The notes: generated by a model not told the origin, from the letters alone. 64,000 bases of DNA from Aeromicrobium flavum (GCF_007992115.1 NZ_BJZQ01000008.1:62001-126000); one strand, 5' to 3'. Positions 20,166-31,405 are shown, counted from the first letter of the stretch. A program made the numbers and translations.

Positions 20166-21584
20166 TCAGTCCAGCAGCTCGCCGTCGAACCAGGCGACGC
20201 GGCGCTCGATCCAGCGGCGCAGCAGGTCGACCTCGTTCTGCCAGCCCTCGCGCACCTCGACCGTGGGGTCGTCGTTGGCGAAGACGTAGGTGACGGGGTC
20301 GTTGTCGAAGGCGCTGGCGGTCAGCGGCAGCCCCGGGCCGTCGACCTCCGGCGGGCTGAAGTTGTCGGCGGCGTCGTCGGCGATCACGGCGGCCCGCTCG
20401 TCGATGAAGTCGCCGATCGTCGCCATGTCCTTCGAGACCTCGGCCCAGCGGTCGGCCACGCGGCGCGCGAACCACGGGTCGGACATGAGCACGGTGAGGT
20501 AGTGGCCCTTGCGCTGGTTCCACAGCTGGGTCGGCGAGAACGCCTGGCGCCAGCCCGGGTCGTCGCTGATGTCGTACCAGGCGCGCTGGAGCCACCAGCC
20601 CTTCGGATGGTCGAGGCGCCACGAGCCGTTGCTGCGGTTGCCCTGCGACGCGTCGAAGGCCCACGGCGGACCCATCGCCACGGTGTCGTCGCCGCGCAGC
20701 ACCATGAGGACGTCGTCGTCGAACGGGCTGCCGAGGTTCTTGGTGAGCTCGTTCAGCAGGTACCAGTCGACGAACGAGGCGACGTCGATCCGGTCGCGGT
20801 AGCCGTTGTCCGGGAACTCGCGGTCGTAGAGCAGATCCTCGATCCGCTGGAAGCGCACCGCGGCCTCGGACGCGCCGCCCTCGCTGCCGGGCAGGTAGAG
20901 CTGCAGTCCGCGGTCGGTGCGGAACCGCGGGTGGTCGAGGTCGCGGCTGTCGGCCAGGAGCAGCACGTCGTCGTCCTCGAGCTCGGCGCGACCCTCCTGG
21001 GCGGTGGGGCGCTCGCCGAACGAGTACAGCCCGCACGGGGCGCCGTTGATCTCGAGGTTGGCCGGCACCAGCCGGGGCACCCAGTCGAAGCCGAGGCGTC
21101 GGGCGATCTCCATCGCGCCGGCGGTGCGCAGCAGCGACCGGTCGGCGAAGTGGTCCAGCAGCACCCAGTCCCGCGAGGCGGGCAGGCCCAGGACGGAGGC
21201 GGGCTCGGCGAGCTCGAGGTCATAGGGCCGCTTCAGCCCGAGCCACGGGTTCGCGGTCTCGGACACCCGCACGTCGGCGTCGAGCTCCTGCTCGTCACCG
21301 GCGGGGTCGCGCACCGTGAGCTCGACCGAGGTGGGGTCCTCGATGCTGGTGATCAGCTCGGTGCACGCCGCCGGGGGCTCCTCGGCGAGGTCGTCGGTGG
21401 GCACCTCCAGCCGGACGGTCGTGACGCCGTCGACCTCGACCGGCGGCTGCTCGGCCTGTGACGCGGGGGTGTTCGGGGCCTCGGCATCGGGCGCGGCACG
21501 GACGTTGACCAGGACCAGGAGGGCCAAGAGCCCCAGGGCCAGAACCGCGATCAGCGCCACCGAGATCCTGCGCGACCGACTCAT
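20166..21584 (-). CDS. CotH-kinase-like exported protein
   Basis: A 472-residue protein with one N-terminal membrane helix (LIAVLALGLLALLVLVNV), so it is anchored and faces outward. Residues ~120-460 match the CotH protein-kinase-like fold: WVLLDHFADRSLLRTAGAM, the strand LEINGAPCGLYSFGE, FVDWYLLNELTKN and GPPWAFDASQGN. Characterised CotH proteins phosphorylate spore-coat proteins in Bacillus; actinobacterial homologues occur without spores. The usual W-D-F-D catalytic motif reads W-A-F-D here, with the second Asp kept, so activity is uncertain. TAGTGT 6 nt before the ATG suggests a leaderless transcript. Confidence 0.8.
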   Translation of the reverse strand: MSRSRRISVALIAVLALGLLALLVLVNVRAAPDAEAPNTPASQAEQPPVEVDGVTTVRLEVPTDDLAEEPPAACTELITSIEDPTSVELTVRDPAGDEQELDADVRVSETANPWLGLKRPYDLELAEPASVLGLPASRDWVLLDHFADRSLLRTAGAMEIARRLGFDWVPRLVPANLEINGAPCGLYSFGERPTAQEGRAELEDDDVLLLADSRDLDHPRFRTDRGLQLYLPGSEGGASEAAVRFQRIEDLLYDREFPDNGYRDRIDVASFVDWYLLNELTKNLGSPFDDDVLMVLRGDDTVAMGPPWAFDASQGNRSNGSWRLDHPKGWWLQRAWYDISDDPGWRQAFSPTQLWNQRKGHYLTVLMSDPWFARRVADRWAEVSKDMATIGDFIDERAAVIADDAADNFSPPEVDGPGLPLTASAFDNDPVTYVFANDDPTVEVREGWQNEVDLLRRWIERRVAWFDGELLD

Positions 21585-21690
21585 GCTCGAACACTACGTC
21601 GTGGGACACCCCCGGGCGGGGCAGACCGCGCCGTGGGACGTCGTGCCGAGAGGACGCAACGTCGGGTTACCGCCCGGTACGGTGTCGAGC

Positions 21691-22998
21691 GTGAAGCGAT
21701 GGATGCCGTGGGGCTGGGCCGTGGTCGTCGGAGTGCTCTACTCCCTGATCTCCCTGTTGTCCTGGCGCCGGCTGACGGTCAACTCCTGGGACAACGCGAT
21801 CTTCGAGCAGGCCGTGAAGGCGTACTCGCGGTTCGAGGCACCGATCGTCCCGGTGAAGGGGCCGGACTACAACATCCTGGGCGATCACTTCTCGCCGATC
21901 GACGCCCTACTCGCGCCGGCCTACTGGCTGTTCCCCTCGGGGCAGACGCTCCTCGTCGCCCAGGGGGTGCTGATCGGCCTGTCGGTCGTGCCGGTGACCA
22001 AGCTCGCCGTCGAGCGCCTCGGCGTACGCGTCGGGTGGACCATCGCGCTGATGTACGGGCTGGCGTTCGGCTTCGGCAACGCCGTCGTGGCCGACTTCCA
22101 CGAGGTGGCGTTCGCCGTGCCGATCTTGGCGATGGCCGGCGTCGCGTTCGTCGAGCAGCGCTGGAGCGCGGTGGTGTGGTGGTCGCTGCCGCTGCTGCTG
22201 GTGAAGGAGGACATGGGCGTCACCGTCGCGGCCGTGGGCGTGGCTCTGTGGCTGGCGGGCGAGCGGCGCCGGGGCCTGCTGCTGGCGATCGGCGGCGCGG
22301 TCGCGCTGGTGCTGGTCGTCTGGGTCGTCATCCCGTCGTTCAACACCGGCGGCGGCTACGACTACACCGACAACCTCGGCGGCGAGGTGGGCCTGTGGGA
22401 GACGCTGACGACCGAGGCCGACCGCAAGCTCCTCACCCTGCTGCTCACGCTCGGCGTCACGGGCTTCGCCGCGCTCTGGTCGCCGTGGGCGGTCGTGGCC
22501 GCACCGACGTTCGTGTGGCGGTTCTTCGGCGACGTCGAGTACTACTGGGGCACCGAATGGCACTACTCGATCGTGATCATGCCGATCGTGTTCGTGGCGA
22601 TGATCGACGCGATCGGCCGACGTCGCTGGCTCGAGTGGCCGGGCGTGGTGCTGGGAGCGGCCGTCGGCGGCTACCTGCTCGCCGGTGGACCTCTGGTGAA
22701 GCTGCTGGAGCCGACGACGTGGGACGCCTCGCCGCGGCGTGAGGCGCTGCAGGACGCGATCGGGACCATCCCCGAGGACGCGGTGGTCGAGACCGACATC
22801 GCCGTGCTGAAGTACCTCACCAGCAGTCACGACGAGGCGTACTGGGAGGGCACGATCGGCGACGTGGTGCCGGACTACCTGATCTTCGACCGCAACCTGA
22901 TGCCGCGCGACCCGCTCGAGCACGGCGCCCAGCACGGCGGCACCTACCGGATCGTGTTCGACCGCGACGGCTACGTCGTGGCCGAGAAGGTCGGCTGA
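21691..22998 (+). CDS. DUF2079 polytopic membrane protein
   Basis: A ~435-residue protein with about 9-10 predicted membrane helices and a soluble C-terminal part (residues ~350-435). DUF2079 proteins resemble membrane glycosyltransferases of the GT-C type; SWDNAIFEQAVKAYSRF after helix 1 and GDHFSPIDALLAPAYWLFP are typical. The conserved acidic residues of the first loop are present (WDNAIFEQ). The donor and acceptor are unknown. The GTG at 21691 has TACGGT 7 nt upstream and no ribosome-binding site. It is divergent from the CotH-like gene, which also has a leaderless-type promoter. Confidence 0.85.
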   Translation: MKRWMPWGWAVVVGVLYSLISLLSWRRLTVNSWDNAIFEQAVKAYSRFEAPIVPVKGPDYNILGDHFSPIDALLAPAYWLFPSGQTLLVAQGVLIGLSVVPVTKLAVERLGVRVGWTIALMYGLAFGFGNAVVADFHEVAFAVPILAMAGVAFVEQRWSAVVWWSLPLLLVKEDMGVTVAAVGVALWLAGERRRGLLLAIGGAVALVLVVWVVIPSFNTGGGYDYTDNLGGEVGLWETLTTEADRKLLTLLLTLGVTGFAALWSPWAVVAAPTFVWRFFGDVEYYWGTEWHYSIVIMPIVFVAMIDAIGRRRWLEWPGVVLGAAVGGYLLAGGPLVKLLEPTTWDASPRREALQDAIGTIPEDAVVETDIAVLKYLTSSHDEAYWEGTIGDVVPDYLIFDRNLMPRDPLEHGAQHGGTYRIVFDRDGYVVAEKVG

Positions 22999-23004
22999 GA
23001 CGAG

Positions 23005-23039
23005 CACGCCGCCCGTCCCCGAGGGGAGAGGGCGGCGTG
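23005..23039. terminator. Bidirectional terminator hairpin (DUF2079 / fumC)
   Basis: CACGCCGCCC (23005-23014) and GGGCGGCGTG (23030-23039) form a perfect 10-bp stem; inside it TCCCC and GGGGA pair again around a 2-nt loop. It lies between two convergent genes, 6 bp after one stop. There is no U-run on either side. Confidence 0.75.
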
Positions 23040-23052
23040 AGGACCGGAGCCC

Positions 23053-24450
23053 TTACGGGTGGGTCATGCTCATGACGTCGAGGGCGCTGTCGAGGTCGGC
23101 CTCGCTGATGTCGCCGCGCTCGACGTAGCCCTCCTCGATCACGACCTGGCGGATCGTCTTGCGCTCCTTGACGGCCTTCTTCGCGATCGCCGCGGCGTTC
23201 TCGTAGCCGATGTGGCGGTTGAGCGGCGTGACGACCGAGGGGCTCGACTCCGCCAGCTCGCGGCAGCGGTCGACGTCGGCGGTGATGCCGTCGATGCAGC
23301 GGTCGGCGAGCGTCGTGGAGGCGTTGGCCAGCAGCCGCATCGACTCGAGGATGTTGCGGCCGATGACCGGCAGCATCACGTTGAGCTCGAACGAGCCCGA
23401 GGCGCCGGCGAACGCGATGGCGGCGTCGTTGCCGATGACCTGGGCGCACACCATGAGGGTGGCCTCCGGCAGGACCGGGTTGACCTTGCCGGGCATGATG
23501 CTCGACCCGGGCTGCAGATCGGGCAGGTGGATCTCGCCCAGGCCGGTGCGCGGGCCCGAGCCCATCCAGCGCAGGTCGTTGTTGATCTTGACCAGGCTCA
23601 CCGCGATCGTGCGCAGCTGGCCGGACATCTCGACCAGGCCGTCGCGGGCGCCCTGGGCCTCGAAGTGGTCGCGCGCCTCGGTCAGCGGCAGGCCGGTGCG
23701 CTCGGCGAGGATCTCGATGACCCGCTGCGGGAAGCCCTGCGGGGTGTTGATGCCCGTGCCGACGGCCGTGCCGCCGAGGGGGACCTCGGCCGTGCGCGGC
23801 AGCGATGCCTCGACGCGCTCGATGCCGCGGCGGATCTGGGCGGCGTAGCCGGCGAACTCCTGGCCGAGGGTGACCGGGGTGGCGTCCATCAGGTGGGTGC
23901 GGCCGGACTTGACGACCTCGGCGAACTCCGTGGCCTTGGCCTCGAGGCTCTTCGCGAGGTGGTCCAGCGCGGGGATGAGGACCGTGAGGGCCGACTCGGT
24001 GGCCGCGACGTGGATCGAGGTCGGGAACACGTCGTTGCTGGACTGCGAGGCGTTGACGTGGTCGTTCGGGTGCACCTCGATGCCCGAGTTCTTCGTCGCC
24101 AGCGTGGCCAGGACCTCGTTGGTGTTCATGTTGCTCGACGTGCCGGACCCCGTCTGGAAGACGTCGATGGGGAAGTGCGCGTCGTGGCGACCGGCGGCGA
24201 CCTCGTCAGCGGCGGCGACGATGGCGTCGGCCATGTCCTGCTCGAGGATGCCCAACTCGGCGTTGGCGGTGGCACAGGCGGCCTTGATCTGGGCCAGGGC
24301 CCGGATCTGCGCCGACTCGATCGGCGTGCCGGAGATCGGGAAGTTCTCGACGGCGCGCTGGGTCTGGGCCCGCCACAGGGCGTCGGCGGGGACCTTGACC
24401 TCGCCCATCGTGTCGTGCTCGATGCGCCATTCGGTGTTGTTTTCGGTCAT
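23053..24450 (-). CDS. fumC: Fumarate hydratase class II
   Basis: Iron-independent fumarase of the citric acid cycle, interconverting fumarate and malate. The 465-residue length is standard. The superfamily signature [12 protein letters not shown] is present, as are [16 protein letters not shown] and [17 protein letters not shown]. The ATG at 24450 has TAGGGT 7 nt upstream (24458-24463), consistent with a leaderless transcript. It lies downstream of the glpX and hydrolase genes on the same strand, so it may also be read from their promoter. Confidence 0.98.
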   Translation of the reverse strand: MTENNTEWRIEHDTMGEVKVPADALWRAQTQRAVENFPISGTPIESAQIRALAQIKAACATANAELGILEQDMADAIVAAADEVAAGRHDAHFPIDVFQTGSGTSSNMNTNEVLATLATKNSGIEVHPNDHVNASQSSNDVFPTSIHVAATESALTVLIPALDHLAKSLEAKATEFAEVVKSGRTHLMDATPVTLGQEFAGYAAQIRRGIERVEASLPRTAEVPLGGTAVGTGINTPQGFPQRVIEILAERTGLPLTEARDHFEAQGARDGLVEMSGQLRTIAVSLVKINNDLRWMGSGPRTGLGEIHLPDLQPGSSIMPGKVNPVLPEATLMVCAQVIGNDAAIAFAGASGSFELNVMLPVIGRNILESMRLLANASTTLADRCIDGITADVDRCRELAESSPSVVTPLNRHIGYENAAAIAKKAVKERKTIRQVVIEEGYVERGDISEADLDSALDVMSMTHP

Positions 24451-24493
24451 GGCCCGAACCCTAGTAGGCGCAGCGGTTGCTGCCCATTTCGGG

Positions 24494-25417
24494 TCAGCGG
24501 GCGCGGGCGGCGGTCGCGACGATCGCGTCGGCGAAGGTCTCGTACAGCTGGGCCGGCAGGTCGTGGCCCATCCCGGCGATCTCGAGCAGCGTGGCGCCGC
24601 GGATCGCGTCGGCGGTGGCGCGGCCGCCGGACCGGTGGACCAGCAGGTCCTTCGACCCGTGGATCACCTGCGTGGGCACCGAGATGACGCCGAGGCGCTC
24701 GGTGCGGTCCGACTGGGTGAGGACCGCCATCATGTGGCGCAGGACGCCGCTGCCGATCCAGCCCCGGTCGTACGTCTCGAGGGCGCGGGCGTAGGCGACG
24801 TCGTCGTCGGTGGGGAACGCGGGCGAGCCCAGCACCTTGCCGTTCTGGACCGAGACCTCGGCGAACTCCGGGCGCGTGCGACCCGCCTGGGCGAGCATCG
24901 TGCGGACCACCCGCGGGTGGATCCAGCCCACCTTGCGGCGGCCGGTCGTGGACATGATCGAGGTGAGGGAGCGGACGCGGTCGGCGTGCTCGACGGCCAG
25001 CGTCTGGGCGATCATGCCACCCATCGAGACGCCGACGACGTGGGCGGCGTCGACCGAGAGGTGGTCGAGCAGGCCCGCCGCGTCGTCGGCCAGGTCGTCG
25101 ATCCCGTACGGCGCCGTGCCGCGGCCGAGGAAGGCCTTGACGACGTCGGACCGCGACACCCGGTGGTGCCGGAGCTTGGTCGATCGGCCGGTGTCGCGGT
25201 TGTCGAACCGGATGACGTGGAACCCGCGCCGGGCGAGCAGCTCGCAGAACTCGGCGGGCCACCACGTCATGGGACCGCCGAGCCCCATGATCAGCAGGAC
25301 GGACTCGTCCTGGGGGTCACCGAAGGTCTGGTGGCACAGGTCGAGGCCGCTGGGCAGGTGCGCGAAGAGCTCGTCGGAGACGTCGACGGTCTCGTCGCGA
25401 GCCTGCCCGGCGTCCAT
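24494..25417 (-). CDS. Alpha/beta hydrolase
   Basis: A 307-residue serine hydrolase. [15 protein letters not shown] gives the oxyanion-hole region, [16 protein letters not shown] contains the nucleophile (GxSMG), [11 protein letters not shown] the acidic residue and IAGMGHDLP the catalytic histidine. It resembles aclacinomycin-methylesterase/TAP-type hydrolases found next to glpX or fumC in actinobacteria. It has no signal peptide. Located 10 bp after glpX and 43 bp before fumC on the same strand, it is probably in their operon. The substrate is unknown. Confidence 0.88.
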   Translation of the reverse strand: MDAGQARDETVDVSDELFAHLPSGLDLCHQTFGDPQDESVLLIMGLGGPMTWWPAEFCELLARRGFHVIRFDNRDTGRSTKLRHHRVSRSDVVKAFLGRGTAPYGIDDLADDAAGLLDHLSVDAAHVVGVSMGGMIAQTLAVEHADRVRSLTSIMSTTGRRKVGWIHPRVVRTMLAQAGRTRPEFAEVSVQNGKVLGSPAFPTDDDVAYARALETYDRGWIGSGVLRHMMAVLTQSDRTERLGVISVPTQVIHGSKDLLVHRSGGRATADAIRGATLLEIAGMGHDLPAQLYETFADAIVATAARAR

Positions 25418-25427
25418 CGATCGGGTC

Positions 25428-26435
25428 TCAGTGCTCGTAGTCGACGGAGGAGTACGCGCGCAGCTTCTCGAGGCGGTGCTCGCTGCGGATCGTGCGGATC
25501 GTGCCCGAGCGCGAGCGCATGACGATCGACTCGGTCGTGGCGCTGCCGGCGCCGTACCGCACGCCGCGCATCAGGTTGCCGGTGGTGATTCCGGTGGCCA
25601 CGAAGAAGCAGTCGTCGGCGGTGACGAGGTCCTCGGTGGTGAGGATCCGGTCGAGGTCGTGGCCGGCGTCGATCGCGCGCTGGCGCTCGTCGTCGTCGAT
25701 CGGCGTGAGGCGGGCCTGGATGACGCCGCCGAGGCACTTCATCGCGACGGCGGTGATGATGCCCTCGGGGGTGCCCCCGATGCCCAGCAGCAGGTCGACG
25801 CCGGAGTCGGGACGGGCGGCGGTGATGCCGCCGGCGATGTCGCCGTCGGTGATGAGCTTGATGCGGGCGCCGGTCTGGCGGATCTCCTGGACCAGCGCGT
25901 CGTGGCGCGGCCGGTCAAGCACGCACACGGTGACGTCCTCGACGTCGAGGCCCTTGGCCTTGGCGACGATCGCGATGTTCTCGGCGGCGGGGAGCCGGAT
26001 GTCGACCTTGTCGGCGGCCTCGGGGCCGGCGATGAGCTTCTCCATGTAGAAGACCGCGGAGGGGTCGTACATCGAGCCGCGGGGCGCGACGGCCATGACC
26101 GAGATCGCGTTGGGCAGGCTCTTGGCCGTCAGGGTCGTGCCGTCGATGGGATCGACGGCGACGTCGCACTCGGGGCCCGTGCCGTCGCCGACGTGCTCGC
26201 CGTTGTAGAGCATCGGGGCTTCGTCCTTCTCGCCCTCGCCGATGACCACGACGCCGTCCATCGCCACGGTGTTGATCATCGAGCGCATGGCGTTGACCGC
26301 GACGCCGTCGGCGCCGTTCTTGTCGCCGCGCCCGACCCAGCGGCCGGCGGCCATGGCCCCGGCTTCGGTCACACGGACGAGGTCCAGGGCGAGGTTGCGG
26401 TCAGGGGCGGCCTCGGCGGGCTTCAGTCGGTCCAC
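25428..26435 (-). CDS. glpX: Fructose-1,6-bisphosphatase class II
   Basis: Gluconeogenic phosphatase converting fructose-1,6-bisphosphate to fructose-6-phosphate. The 335-residue protein shows the metal-binding motifs [11 protein letters not shown] and [14 protein letters not shown] and the conserved [13 protein letters not shown]. In most actinobacteria GlpX is the main or only FBPase. The GTG at 26435 has TAGGAT 6 nt upstream (26442-26447) and no Shine-Dalgarno sequence. It leads a run glpX, hydrolase, fumC and is divergent from the DUF4245 gene. Confidence 0.97.
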   Translation of the reverse strand: MDRLKPAEAAPDRNLALDLVRVTEAGAMAAGRWVGRGDKNGADGVAVNAMRSMINTVAMDGVVVIGEGEKDEAPMLYNGEHVGDGTGPECDVAVDPIDGTTLTAKSLPNAISVMAVAPRGSMYDPSAVFYMEKLIAGPEAADKVDIRLPAAENIAIVAKAKGLDVEDVTVCVLDRPRHDALVQEIRQTGARIKLITDGDIAGGITAARPDSGVDLLLGIGGTPEGIITAVAMKCLGGVIQARLTPIDDDERQRAIDAGHDLDRILTTEDLVTADDCFFVATGITTGNLMRGVRYGAGSATTESIVMRSRSGTIRTIRSEHRLEKLRAYSSVDYEH

Positions 26436-26512
26436 GCGGTCATCCTACTGGTTGCGAAGGTTAGGCTGGCCGCGACGACTGATCGGTCGGCGCAGGTGAG
26501 GACAGGAGCACG

Positions 26513-27046
26513 ATGAGCGGCTATTCCCGGGGCAATCCTGCGATGGGCGACGTCCTGCGCTCGGTGCTGGTGCTGGGGGTCGGCGTGCTGGTCGTGTGGC
26601 TGCTCGGCCGGCTGCTGACGGTGACCCCCGAGAACCCCACCTCCGAGGTCGACTGGCGTGCCGCGGCCGGCGTCGTCGAGAGCCGCGCCGGCTTCGTCCC
26701 GCTGGTGCCCGCCGAGGTGCCCGACCGCTGGCGCGCCACCCGCGCCGAGCTGATCGACGGCCGGTGGCAGCTGAACCTCGTGACCGGCGACGACGAGTAC
26801 GTGGGGCTCAGCCAGCGACGGGGCGACGCCCAGGGCCTGGGCACCCTCGTGGAGGACCGCGCCCCCGGCGGCGAGGAGGCCGGCACGGTGAAGATCGCCG
26901 GGCGCGCCTGGCAGGTGCGCACCGGTCCGGAGGACACCACCACCTTCGCCGGCCTCGTCGGTGAGGAGGCCGTCGTGGTCACCGGCAGCGCCGAGCGCGA
27001 CGTGCTGGAGGACTACGTGGCGTCCTTGGAGCCCTTCGCCTCCTGA
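26513..27046 (+). CDS. DUF4245 membrane-anchored protein
   Basis: A 177-residue protein with one membrane helix ([19 protein letters not shown], residues ~14-32) and an external domain of ~140 residues. It fits the actinobacterial DUF4245 family, typically encoded between glpX and xseAB, as here. The domain carries the conserved [19 protein letters not shown]. The function is unknown. Its last 34 bp overlap xseB tail to tail. CAGGAG 5 nt before the ATG is a ribosome-binding site. Confidence 0.85.
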   Translation: MSGYSRGNPAMGDVLRSVLVLGVGVLVVWLLGRLLTVTPENPTSEVDWRAAAGVVESRAGFVPLVPAEVPDRWRATRAELIDGRWQLNLVTGDDEYVGLSQRRGDAQGLGTLVEDRAPGGEEAGTVKIAGRAWQVRTGPEDTTTFAGLVGEEAVVVTGSAERDVLEDYVASLEPFAS

Positions 27047-27243
27047 GCGGGATCGAGCCGGGCGCGCGCGCCGTCGAGCCAGCGCTGGCACGCCTCGGCG
27101 AGCGCCTCGCCGCGCTCCCAGAGGGTCAGCGACTCCTCGAGCGTGGTGCCGCCGGTCTCGAGCCGCTGCACGATCGTGACCAGCTCGTCGCGGGCCTGCT
27201 CGTAGGACAGCTCGGACGGATCGGGGGCGGTGGGCTCACTCAT
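27013..27243 (-). CDS. xseB: Exodeoxyribonuclease VII small subunit
   Basis: The 76-residue small subunit of exonuclease VII, which degrades single-stranded DNA together with XseA in the cytoplasm. The family core is seen as [38 protein letters not shown] and the end ARLDPAQE. It follows xseA with an 8-bp overlap (27236-27243), implying translational coupling. The 3' end overlaps the convergent DUF4245 gene. Confidence 0.95.
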   Translation of the reverse strand: MSEPTAPDPSELSYEQARDELVTIVQRLETGGTTLEESLTLWERGEALAEACQRWLDGARARLDPAQEAKGSKDAT

Positions 27244-28459
27244 GCGGGTGCTCCTGCAGGTCGGTGACGCGGACGGTGGCCTGCCCGTCGGTCAGGTGGA
27301 GGACGAGCTCGTCGCCCGGGGCCAGGGGGTCGATGGACGTGACCGCGCGGCCGGCCCCGTCGAGCGCCACCGCGTAGCCCCGGTGCATCGTCGCCAGCGG
27401 CGAGAGCGCCCGCACGCGGGCGAGGTGGTGCCCGACCTCGTCGTGGGCGCGGTCGAGCCGGGCCGCCATGGCGCGACGGGCGCGCTCGCGCTGGCCCGAG
27501 ACGTGGTCCTGCTGGGCATCGACGAACGCCGACGGCGAGCGCAGCACCGGCCGGCTGCGCAGCGCGGCGAGCCCCGCGGCCTCGCGGTGCAGCTGGGCCG
27601 CGACGGCCTGGCGTGCGCGCTCGCGGGCGGCGGTGAGGCCGGCCAGCTCGTCGCCGACGTGCGGCACGACGCGCTTGGCGGCGTCGGTGGGGGTGGAGGC
27701 CCGGAGGTCGGCGACCAGGTCGAGCAGCGGCACGTCGGGCTCGTGCCCGATCGCGCTGACCACGGGGGTGGCGGCGGCGTGCACGGCCCGGACGAGAGCC
27801 TCGTCGGAGAAGGGAAGCAGGTCCTCCATCGACCCGCCGCCGCGTGCGATGACGATGACGTCGACGTGGCTGGCGGCGTCGAGCTCGCGCAACGCCGCGA
27901 TGACGGCGGTCGCCGACTGCGACCCCTGCATCAGGGCGTGCCGGATCTCGAGGGAGGCGCCGGGCCAGCGGTCGCGGACGTTCTCGACGACGTCGCGCTC
28001 GGCGGCCGATCCCTTGCCGGTGACGAGGCCGATCGCCGTGGGCAGGATCGGCAGCCGCTGCTTCCACCGATTCTCGAACAGGCCCTCCGCCGCGAGCAGC
28101 TGGCGGCGGCGCTCGAGCTGGGCCAGCAGCTCGCCCTCGCCGGTGGGCCGGATCTCGAGCAGCTTGAGCGAGAGCCGGCCGTTGGGGGAGTAGAACTCGG
28201 GCTTGGCGTGGACGATGACGCGGGTGCCGTCGGTGATCGGGCTGGCGCTGGACTCGACCACGGCGCGGAACGCGATGGCGCTGATGCTGAGGTTCGCGGC
28301 GAGGTCGCGCAGGGTCAGGTAGTAGGTGTTGCCACTGAGCTTGGGCTGGACCACCTCGGCCTCGACCCACACCGCGCCGAGCTTGCCGATCCACCCCTGG
28401 AGCGCGAGCGAGATGCTGCGCAGCGGCGCGGGTGAGTCCGCGCTCGTCTCGAGGGCCAT
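27236..28459 (-). CDS. xseA: Exodeoxyribonuclease VII large subunit
   Basis: The catalytic subunit of exonuclease VII, 407 residues. It has an N-terminal OB-fold (residues ~15-110, [19 protein letters not shown]), the catalytic region with [18 protein letters not shown] and [20 protein letters not shown], and [20 protein letters not shown], then a helical C-terminal part and a short end domain. The ATG at 28459 was preferred to a GTG 9 nt upstream because TAGGGT lies exactly 7 nt before it. It overlaps xseB by 8 bp and is divergent from ispH. Confidence 0.97.
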   Translation of the reverse strand: MALETSADSPAPLRSISLALQGWIGKLGAVWVEAEVVQPKLSGNTYYLTLRDLAANLSISAIAFRAVVESSASPITDGTRVIVHAKPEFYSPNGRLSLKLLEIRPTGEGELLAQLERRRQLLAAEGLFENRWKQRLPILPTAIGLVTGKGSAAERDVVENVRDRWPGASLEIRHALMQGSQSATAVIAALRELDAASHVDVIVIARGGGSMEDLLPFSDEALVRAVHAAATPVVSAIGHEPDVPLLDLVADLRASTPTDAAKRVVPHVGDELAGLTAARERARQAVAAQLHREAAGLAALRSRPVLRSPSAFVDAQQDHVSGQRERARRAMAARLDRAHDEVGHHLARVRALSPLATMHRGYAVALDGAGRAVTSIDPLAPGDELVLHLTDGQATVRVTDLQEHPHE

Positions 28460-28526
28460 GCGCCCCACCCTATGAGGCGACTCCGACGGTGTGACCGGTC
28501 ATCGCCGGGTCGGTAGGCTGGGCGCC

Positions 28527-29516
28527 ATGTCCACCCAGGTCGAACTCGGCATGCCCGCAACCTCCGGTCAGGTCCTCCTGGCCGACCCGCGCGGATACTG
28601 CGCCGGCGTCGACCGCGCGGTCATCACCGTCGAGAAGGCGCTCGACCTCTATGGCGCACCCGTCTACGTGCGCAAGCAGATCGTGCACAACAAGCACGTG
28701 GTGAACGACCTCGCGGCGCGCGGCGCGATCTTCGTCGAGGAGCTCGACGAGGTGCCCGTGGGCGCCACCGTCGTCTTCAGCGCCCACGGCGTCTCGCCGG
28801 CGGTGCACGCCGAGGCCGCCGAGCGCAGCCTCAAGACGATCGACGCGACCTGCCCGCTGGTGACGAAGGTGCACCACGAGGCCCGCCGCTTCGCCCAGGA
28901 GGACTACCGCATCCTGCTGATCGGCCACGCCGGTCACGAGGAGGTCGAGGGCACCGCGGGCGAGGCGCCCGAGCACATCACCCTCGTCGAGCGCCCGAGC
29001 GACGTCGATGCCCTGGAGTTCCCCGAGGGCACCCGGCTGAGCTGGCTGAGCCAGACGACGCTGAGCGTCGACGAGACGATGGAGACGGTCCGCCGCCTGC
29101 GCGAGAAGTTCCCGCAGCTGGAGGATCCGCCCAGCGACGACATCTGCTACGCCACCCAGAACCGTCAGGTGGCGGTCAAGGAGATCGCGAAGGACGCCGA
29201 CCTGGTGATCGTGGTCGGCTCGGCGAACTCGTCGAACTCGGTCCGGCTGGTCGAGGTCGCACTCGAGGCGGGCGCCAAGGCGTCCTACCGGATCGACGAC
29301 ATCAGCGAGATCGACGAGGCGTGGCTCGACGGAGTCAAGACCGTCGGCGTGACCTCGGGCGCCTCGGTGCCCGACGACCTCGTCCAGGACGTGCTCGGCT
29401 ACCTCGGTGAGCGCGGCATCGGCGACGCCCGGGCGATCCGGACGGCCGACGAGACGCTCATCTTCGCCCTGCCGCCCGAGCTGCGCCGCGACATCAAGGC
29501 CGCTTCGAAGGCCTGA
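28527..29516 (+). CDS. ispH: 4-hydroxy-3-methylbut-2-enyl diphosphate reductase
   Basis: The last enzyme of the MEP isoprenoid pathway, an iron-sulfur reductase making IPP and DMAPP. The 329-residue protein has the three cluster cysteines in [27 protein letters not shown] and [11 protein letters not shown], and the conserved FSAHGVSP and [14 protein letters not shown] motifs. The ATG at 28527 has TAGGCT 7 nt upstream and no Shine-Dalgarno sequence. It is divergent from xseA; the last 23 bp overlap the gamma-glutamyltransferase gene tail to tail. Confidence 0.98.
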   Translation: MSTQVELGMPATSGQVLLADPRGYCAGVDRAVITVEKALDLYGAPVYVRKQIVHNKHVVNDLAARGAIFVEELDEVPVGATVVFSAHGVSPAVHAEAAERSLKTIDATCPLVTKVHHEARRFAQEDYRILLIGHAGHEEVEGTAGEAPEHITLVERPSDVDALEFPEGTRLSWLSQTTLSVDETMETVRRLREKFPQLEDPPSDDICYATQNRQVAVKEIAKDADLVIVVGSANSSNSVRLVEVALEAGAKASYRIDDISEIDEAWLDGVKTVGVTSGASVPDDLVQDVLGYLGERGIGDARAIRTADETLIFALPPELRRDIKAASKA

Positions 29517-31317
29517 CCACCAGGCCGGTGCCGCCGCCCCGTCGCTGCGGCTCGGCGGCGGCGATCATGCGCCCGCGCCGGTCGACCTCGATCGTGGCCG
29601 CGGCCCCGATCTCGGCCGCCGAGGTGAACGTGTCGCCGGACGGCACGAGCCGCTGACCGAACGGCGCCAGGTCGTCCGCGTACTGCTCGATGAACGCCGG
29701 CTCGGCCGGGGTCGTGGCGGCGTTGCGCTGCGAGGCCCGCGGGGCCGCGACGGCCTGCGGCAGGGTCATGCCGAGGTCGATGCGGTTGATCAGGATCTGC
29801 AGCACGGTCGTGATGATCGTGGCGCCGCCGGGCGAGCCCACCACGAACCGGACCTTGCCGTTCCTCGTGACGATCGTCGGCGACATCGACGAGCGGGGCC
29901 GCTTGCCCGGCTCGATGCGGTTGGCGTCCGCGGCGTTGTAGACCGTGTTGAAGTCGGTCAGCTCGTTGTTGAGCAGGAACCCTCGCCCCGGGACGGTGAT
30001 GCCCGAGCCGCCGGTCTGCTCGATGGTCAGGGTGTAGGCGACCGCGTTGCCCCACCTGTCGACGACCGACAGGTGCGTCGTGGAGATGTTCTCGGTGTCC
30101 CGGGGCTCCTCGTGGGCGACGGTGGCACAGCCGGTGGCGTCGAGCGCACCGGCCGCGACCGGGCGCTCGGAGGCGCGCTGCGGGTCGATCGTGCAGTCGC
30201 GGGCGTCGGCGAATCCCTGGCTCAGCAGGGTGCGCGTCGGGACGTCGACGAACGCCGGGTCGCCGACGTACGCGTTGCGGTCGGCGAACGCCCGGGCCGA
30301 CGCCTCGAGGTAGAGGTGCAGGCTCTGGCCCGTCCTCGCCCCGCCGCCAAGCCGGTGGTTCTCGAGGATGTTGAGCGCCTCGCCCACGGCGATGCCGCCG
30401 GAGGAGGACGGCGCCATCCCGTAGACCTCGTGGCCGCGGTACGTGACCTTCGTGGGCTTCTGGAGACGGACGGAGTACCGCGCGAGGTCGCGGGTGGACA
30501 TCGACCCGGGTGGCACGGGGAGCGTGGTGTCCGCGGCCTTGGGCGGGTTCTGCACGGTCTGCGCGATGTCCTCGGCGAGGGCCCCGCGGTAGAAGGCCTG
30601 CGGTCCACGACGTGCGATCAGGGCGTAGGTCCGCGCCAGGTCGGGGTTGCGGAACCGCGTGCCCACGGCGGGGGCGTCGCCGCCGGGCAGGAAGAGCTCG
30701 GCCGTGTCGGGGAACGCCGCGAAGCGCTGGGCGTTGTCGAGGGTCTGGCTGCGGAACGTCTGGTCGACGGTGAAGCCGCGGGCGGCGAGCCTCCTGGCCG
30801 GCGCCAGGTTGCGCGCGAGGGAGCGCTTGCCGAACAGCCGGGTCGCCTTCGCCCACGTGGCCACGGTGCCGGGGACGCCGACGGACACGCCGGACGACAC
30901 GAGGTCGGCGAACGGTCGCGGCTGGTTGGTCGCGGGGTCGTAGAAGGTGGTCGGCGTGACGCCGGCGGGTGCGGTCTCGCGGCCGTCGATCGTGGTGACC
31001 TTGCCGGTGCGTCCGTCGCGGAAGACGAAGTACCCGCCGCCGCCGACGCCGGCGCTGTAGGGCTCGGTGACGCCGAGGGCCGCCGCGGTGGCGACGGCCG
31101 CGTCGGCCGCGTTGCCGCCGGACTTCAGCACGGCGAGGCCGACCCGGCTCGCGTCGCGATCGACGGAGGCGACTGCGCCGCCCGACCCGTACGCGGTCGG
31201 ACCGCTCGGGGACGGCCGGTGGTGGTCGCCGCGCGCCTGGGCGGGCGACTGCAGGGCGACCGCGCCGGCGGCCAGGGTGAGGGCCGACAGGGCGGCGATG
31301 GAGCGTCGGACGAGCAT
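29494..31317 (-). CDS. ggt: Gamma-glutamyltransferase, exported
   Basis: A 607-residue secreted Ntn-hydrolase that splits glutathione-like gamma-glutamyl compounds. It has an N-terminal signal peptide ([17 protein letters not shown], cleavage near AQA). The proenzyme cleaves itself before the catalytic threonine in [12 protein letters not shown], giving large and small subunits; the glutamate-binding loops SPTIV and [12 protein letters not shown] follow. Since this organism seems to make mycothiol rather than glutathione, the natural substrate may be an imported or environmental peptide (inference). It ends over the ispH 3' end. Confidence 0.95.
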   Translation of the reverse strand: MLVRRSIAALSALTLAAGAVALQSPAQARGDHHRPSPSGPTAYGSGGAVASVDRDASRVGLAVLKSGGNAADAAVATAAALGVTEPYSAGVGGGGYFVFRDGRTGKVTTIDGRETAPAGVTPTTFYDPATNQPRPFADLVSSGVSVGVPGTVATWAKATRLFGKRSLARNLAPARRLAARGFTVDQTFRSQTLDNAQRFAAFPDTAELFLPGGDAPAVGTRFRNPDLARTYALIARRGPQAFYRGALAEDIAQTVQNPPKAADTTLPVPPGSMSTRDLARYSVRLQKPTKVTYRGHEVYGMAPSSSGGIAVGEALNILENHRLGGGARTGQSLHLYLEASARAFADRNAYVGDPAFVDVPTRTLLSQGFADARDCTIDPQRASERPVAAGALDATGCATVAHEEPRDTENISTTHLSVVDRWGNAVAYTLTIEQTGGSGITVPGRGFLLNNELTDFNTVYNAADANRIEPGKRPRSSMSPTIVTRNGKVRFVVGSPGGATIITTVLQILINRIDLGMTLPQAVAAPRASQRNAATTPAEPAFIEQYADDLAPFGQRLVPSGDTFTSAAEIGAAATIEVDRRGRMIAAAEPQRRGGGTGLVVRPSKRP

Positions 31318-31405
31318 GGTTTCCCCCCGGAAGTCGTCGTCCTGCCACCGTAGGTCGGCGCGGCAGGACCGGCAAGCGTCGCGTGATGCTCGGTTATCGT
31401 GGGAC

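Noticed and set aside
29407..31353. Open frame of 648 codons opposite the gamma-glutamyltransferase gene
   Set aside because: The minus-strand frame has the signal peptide, catalytic Thr and complete family pattern; the plus-strand frame has none.
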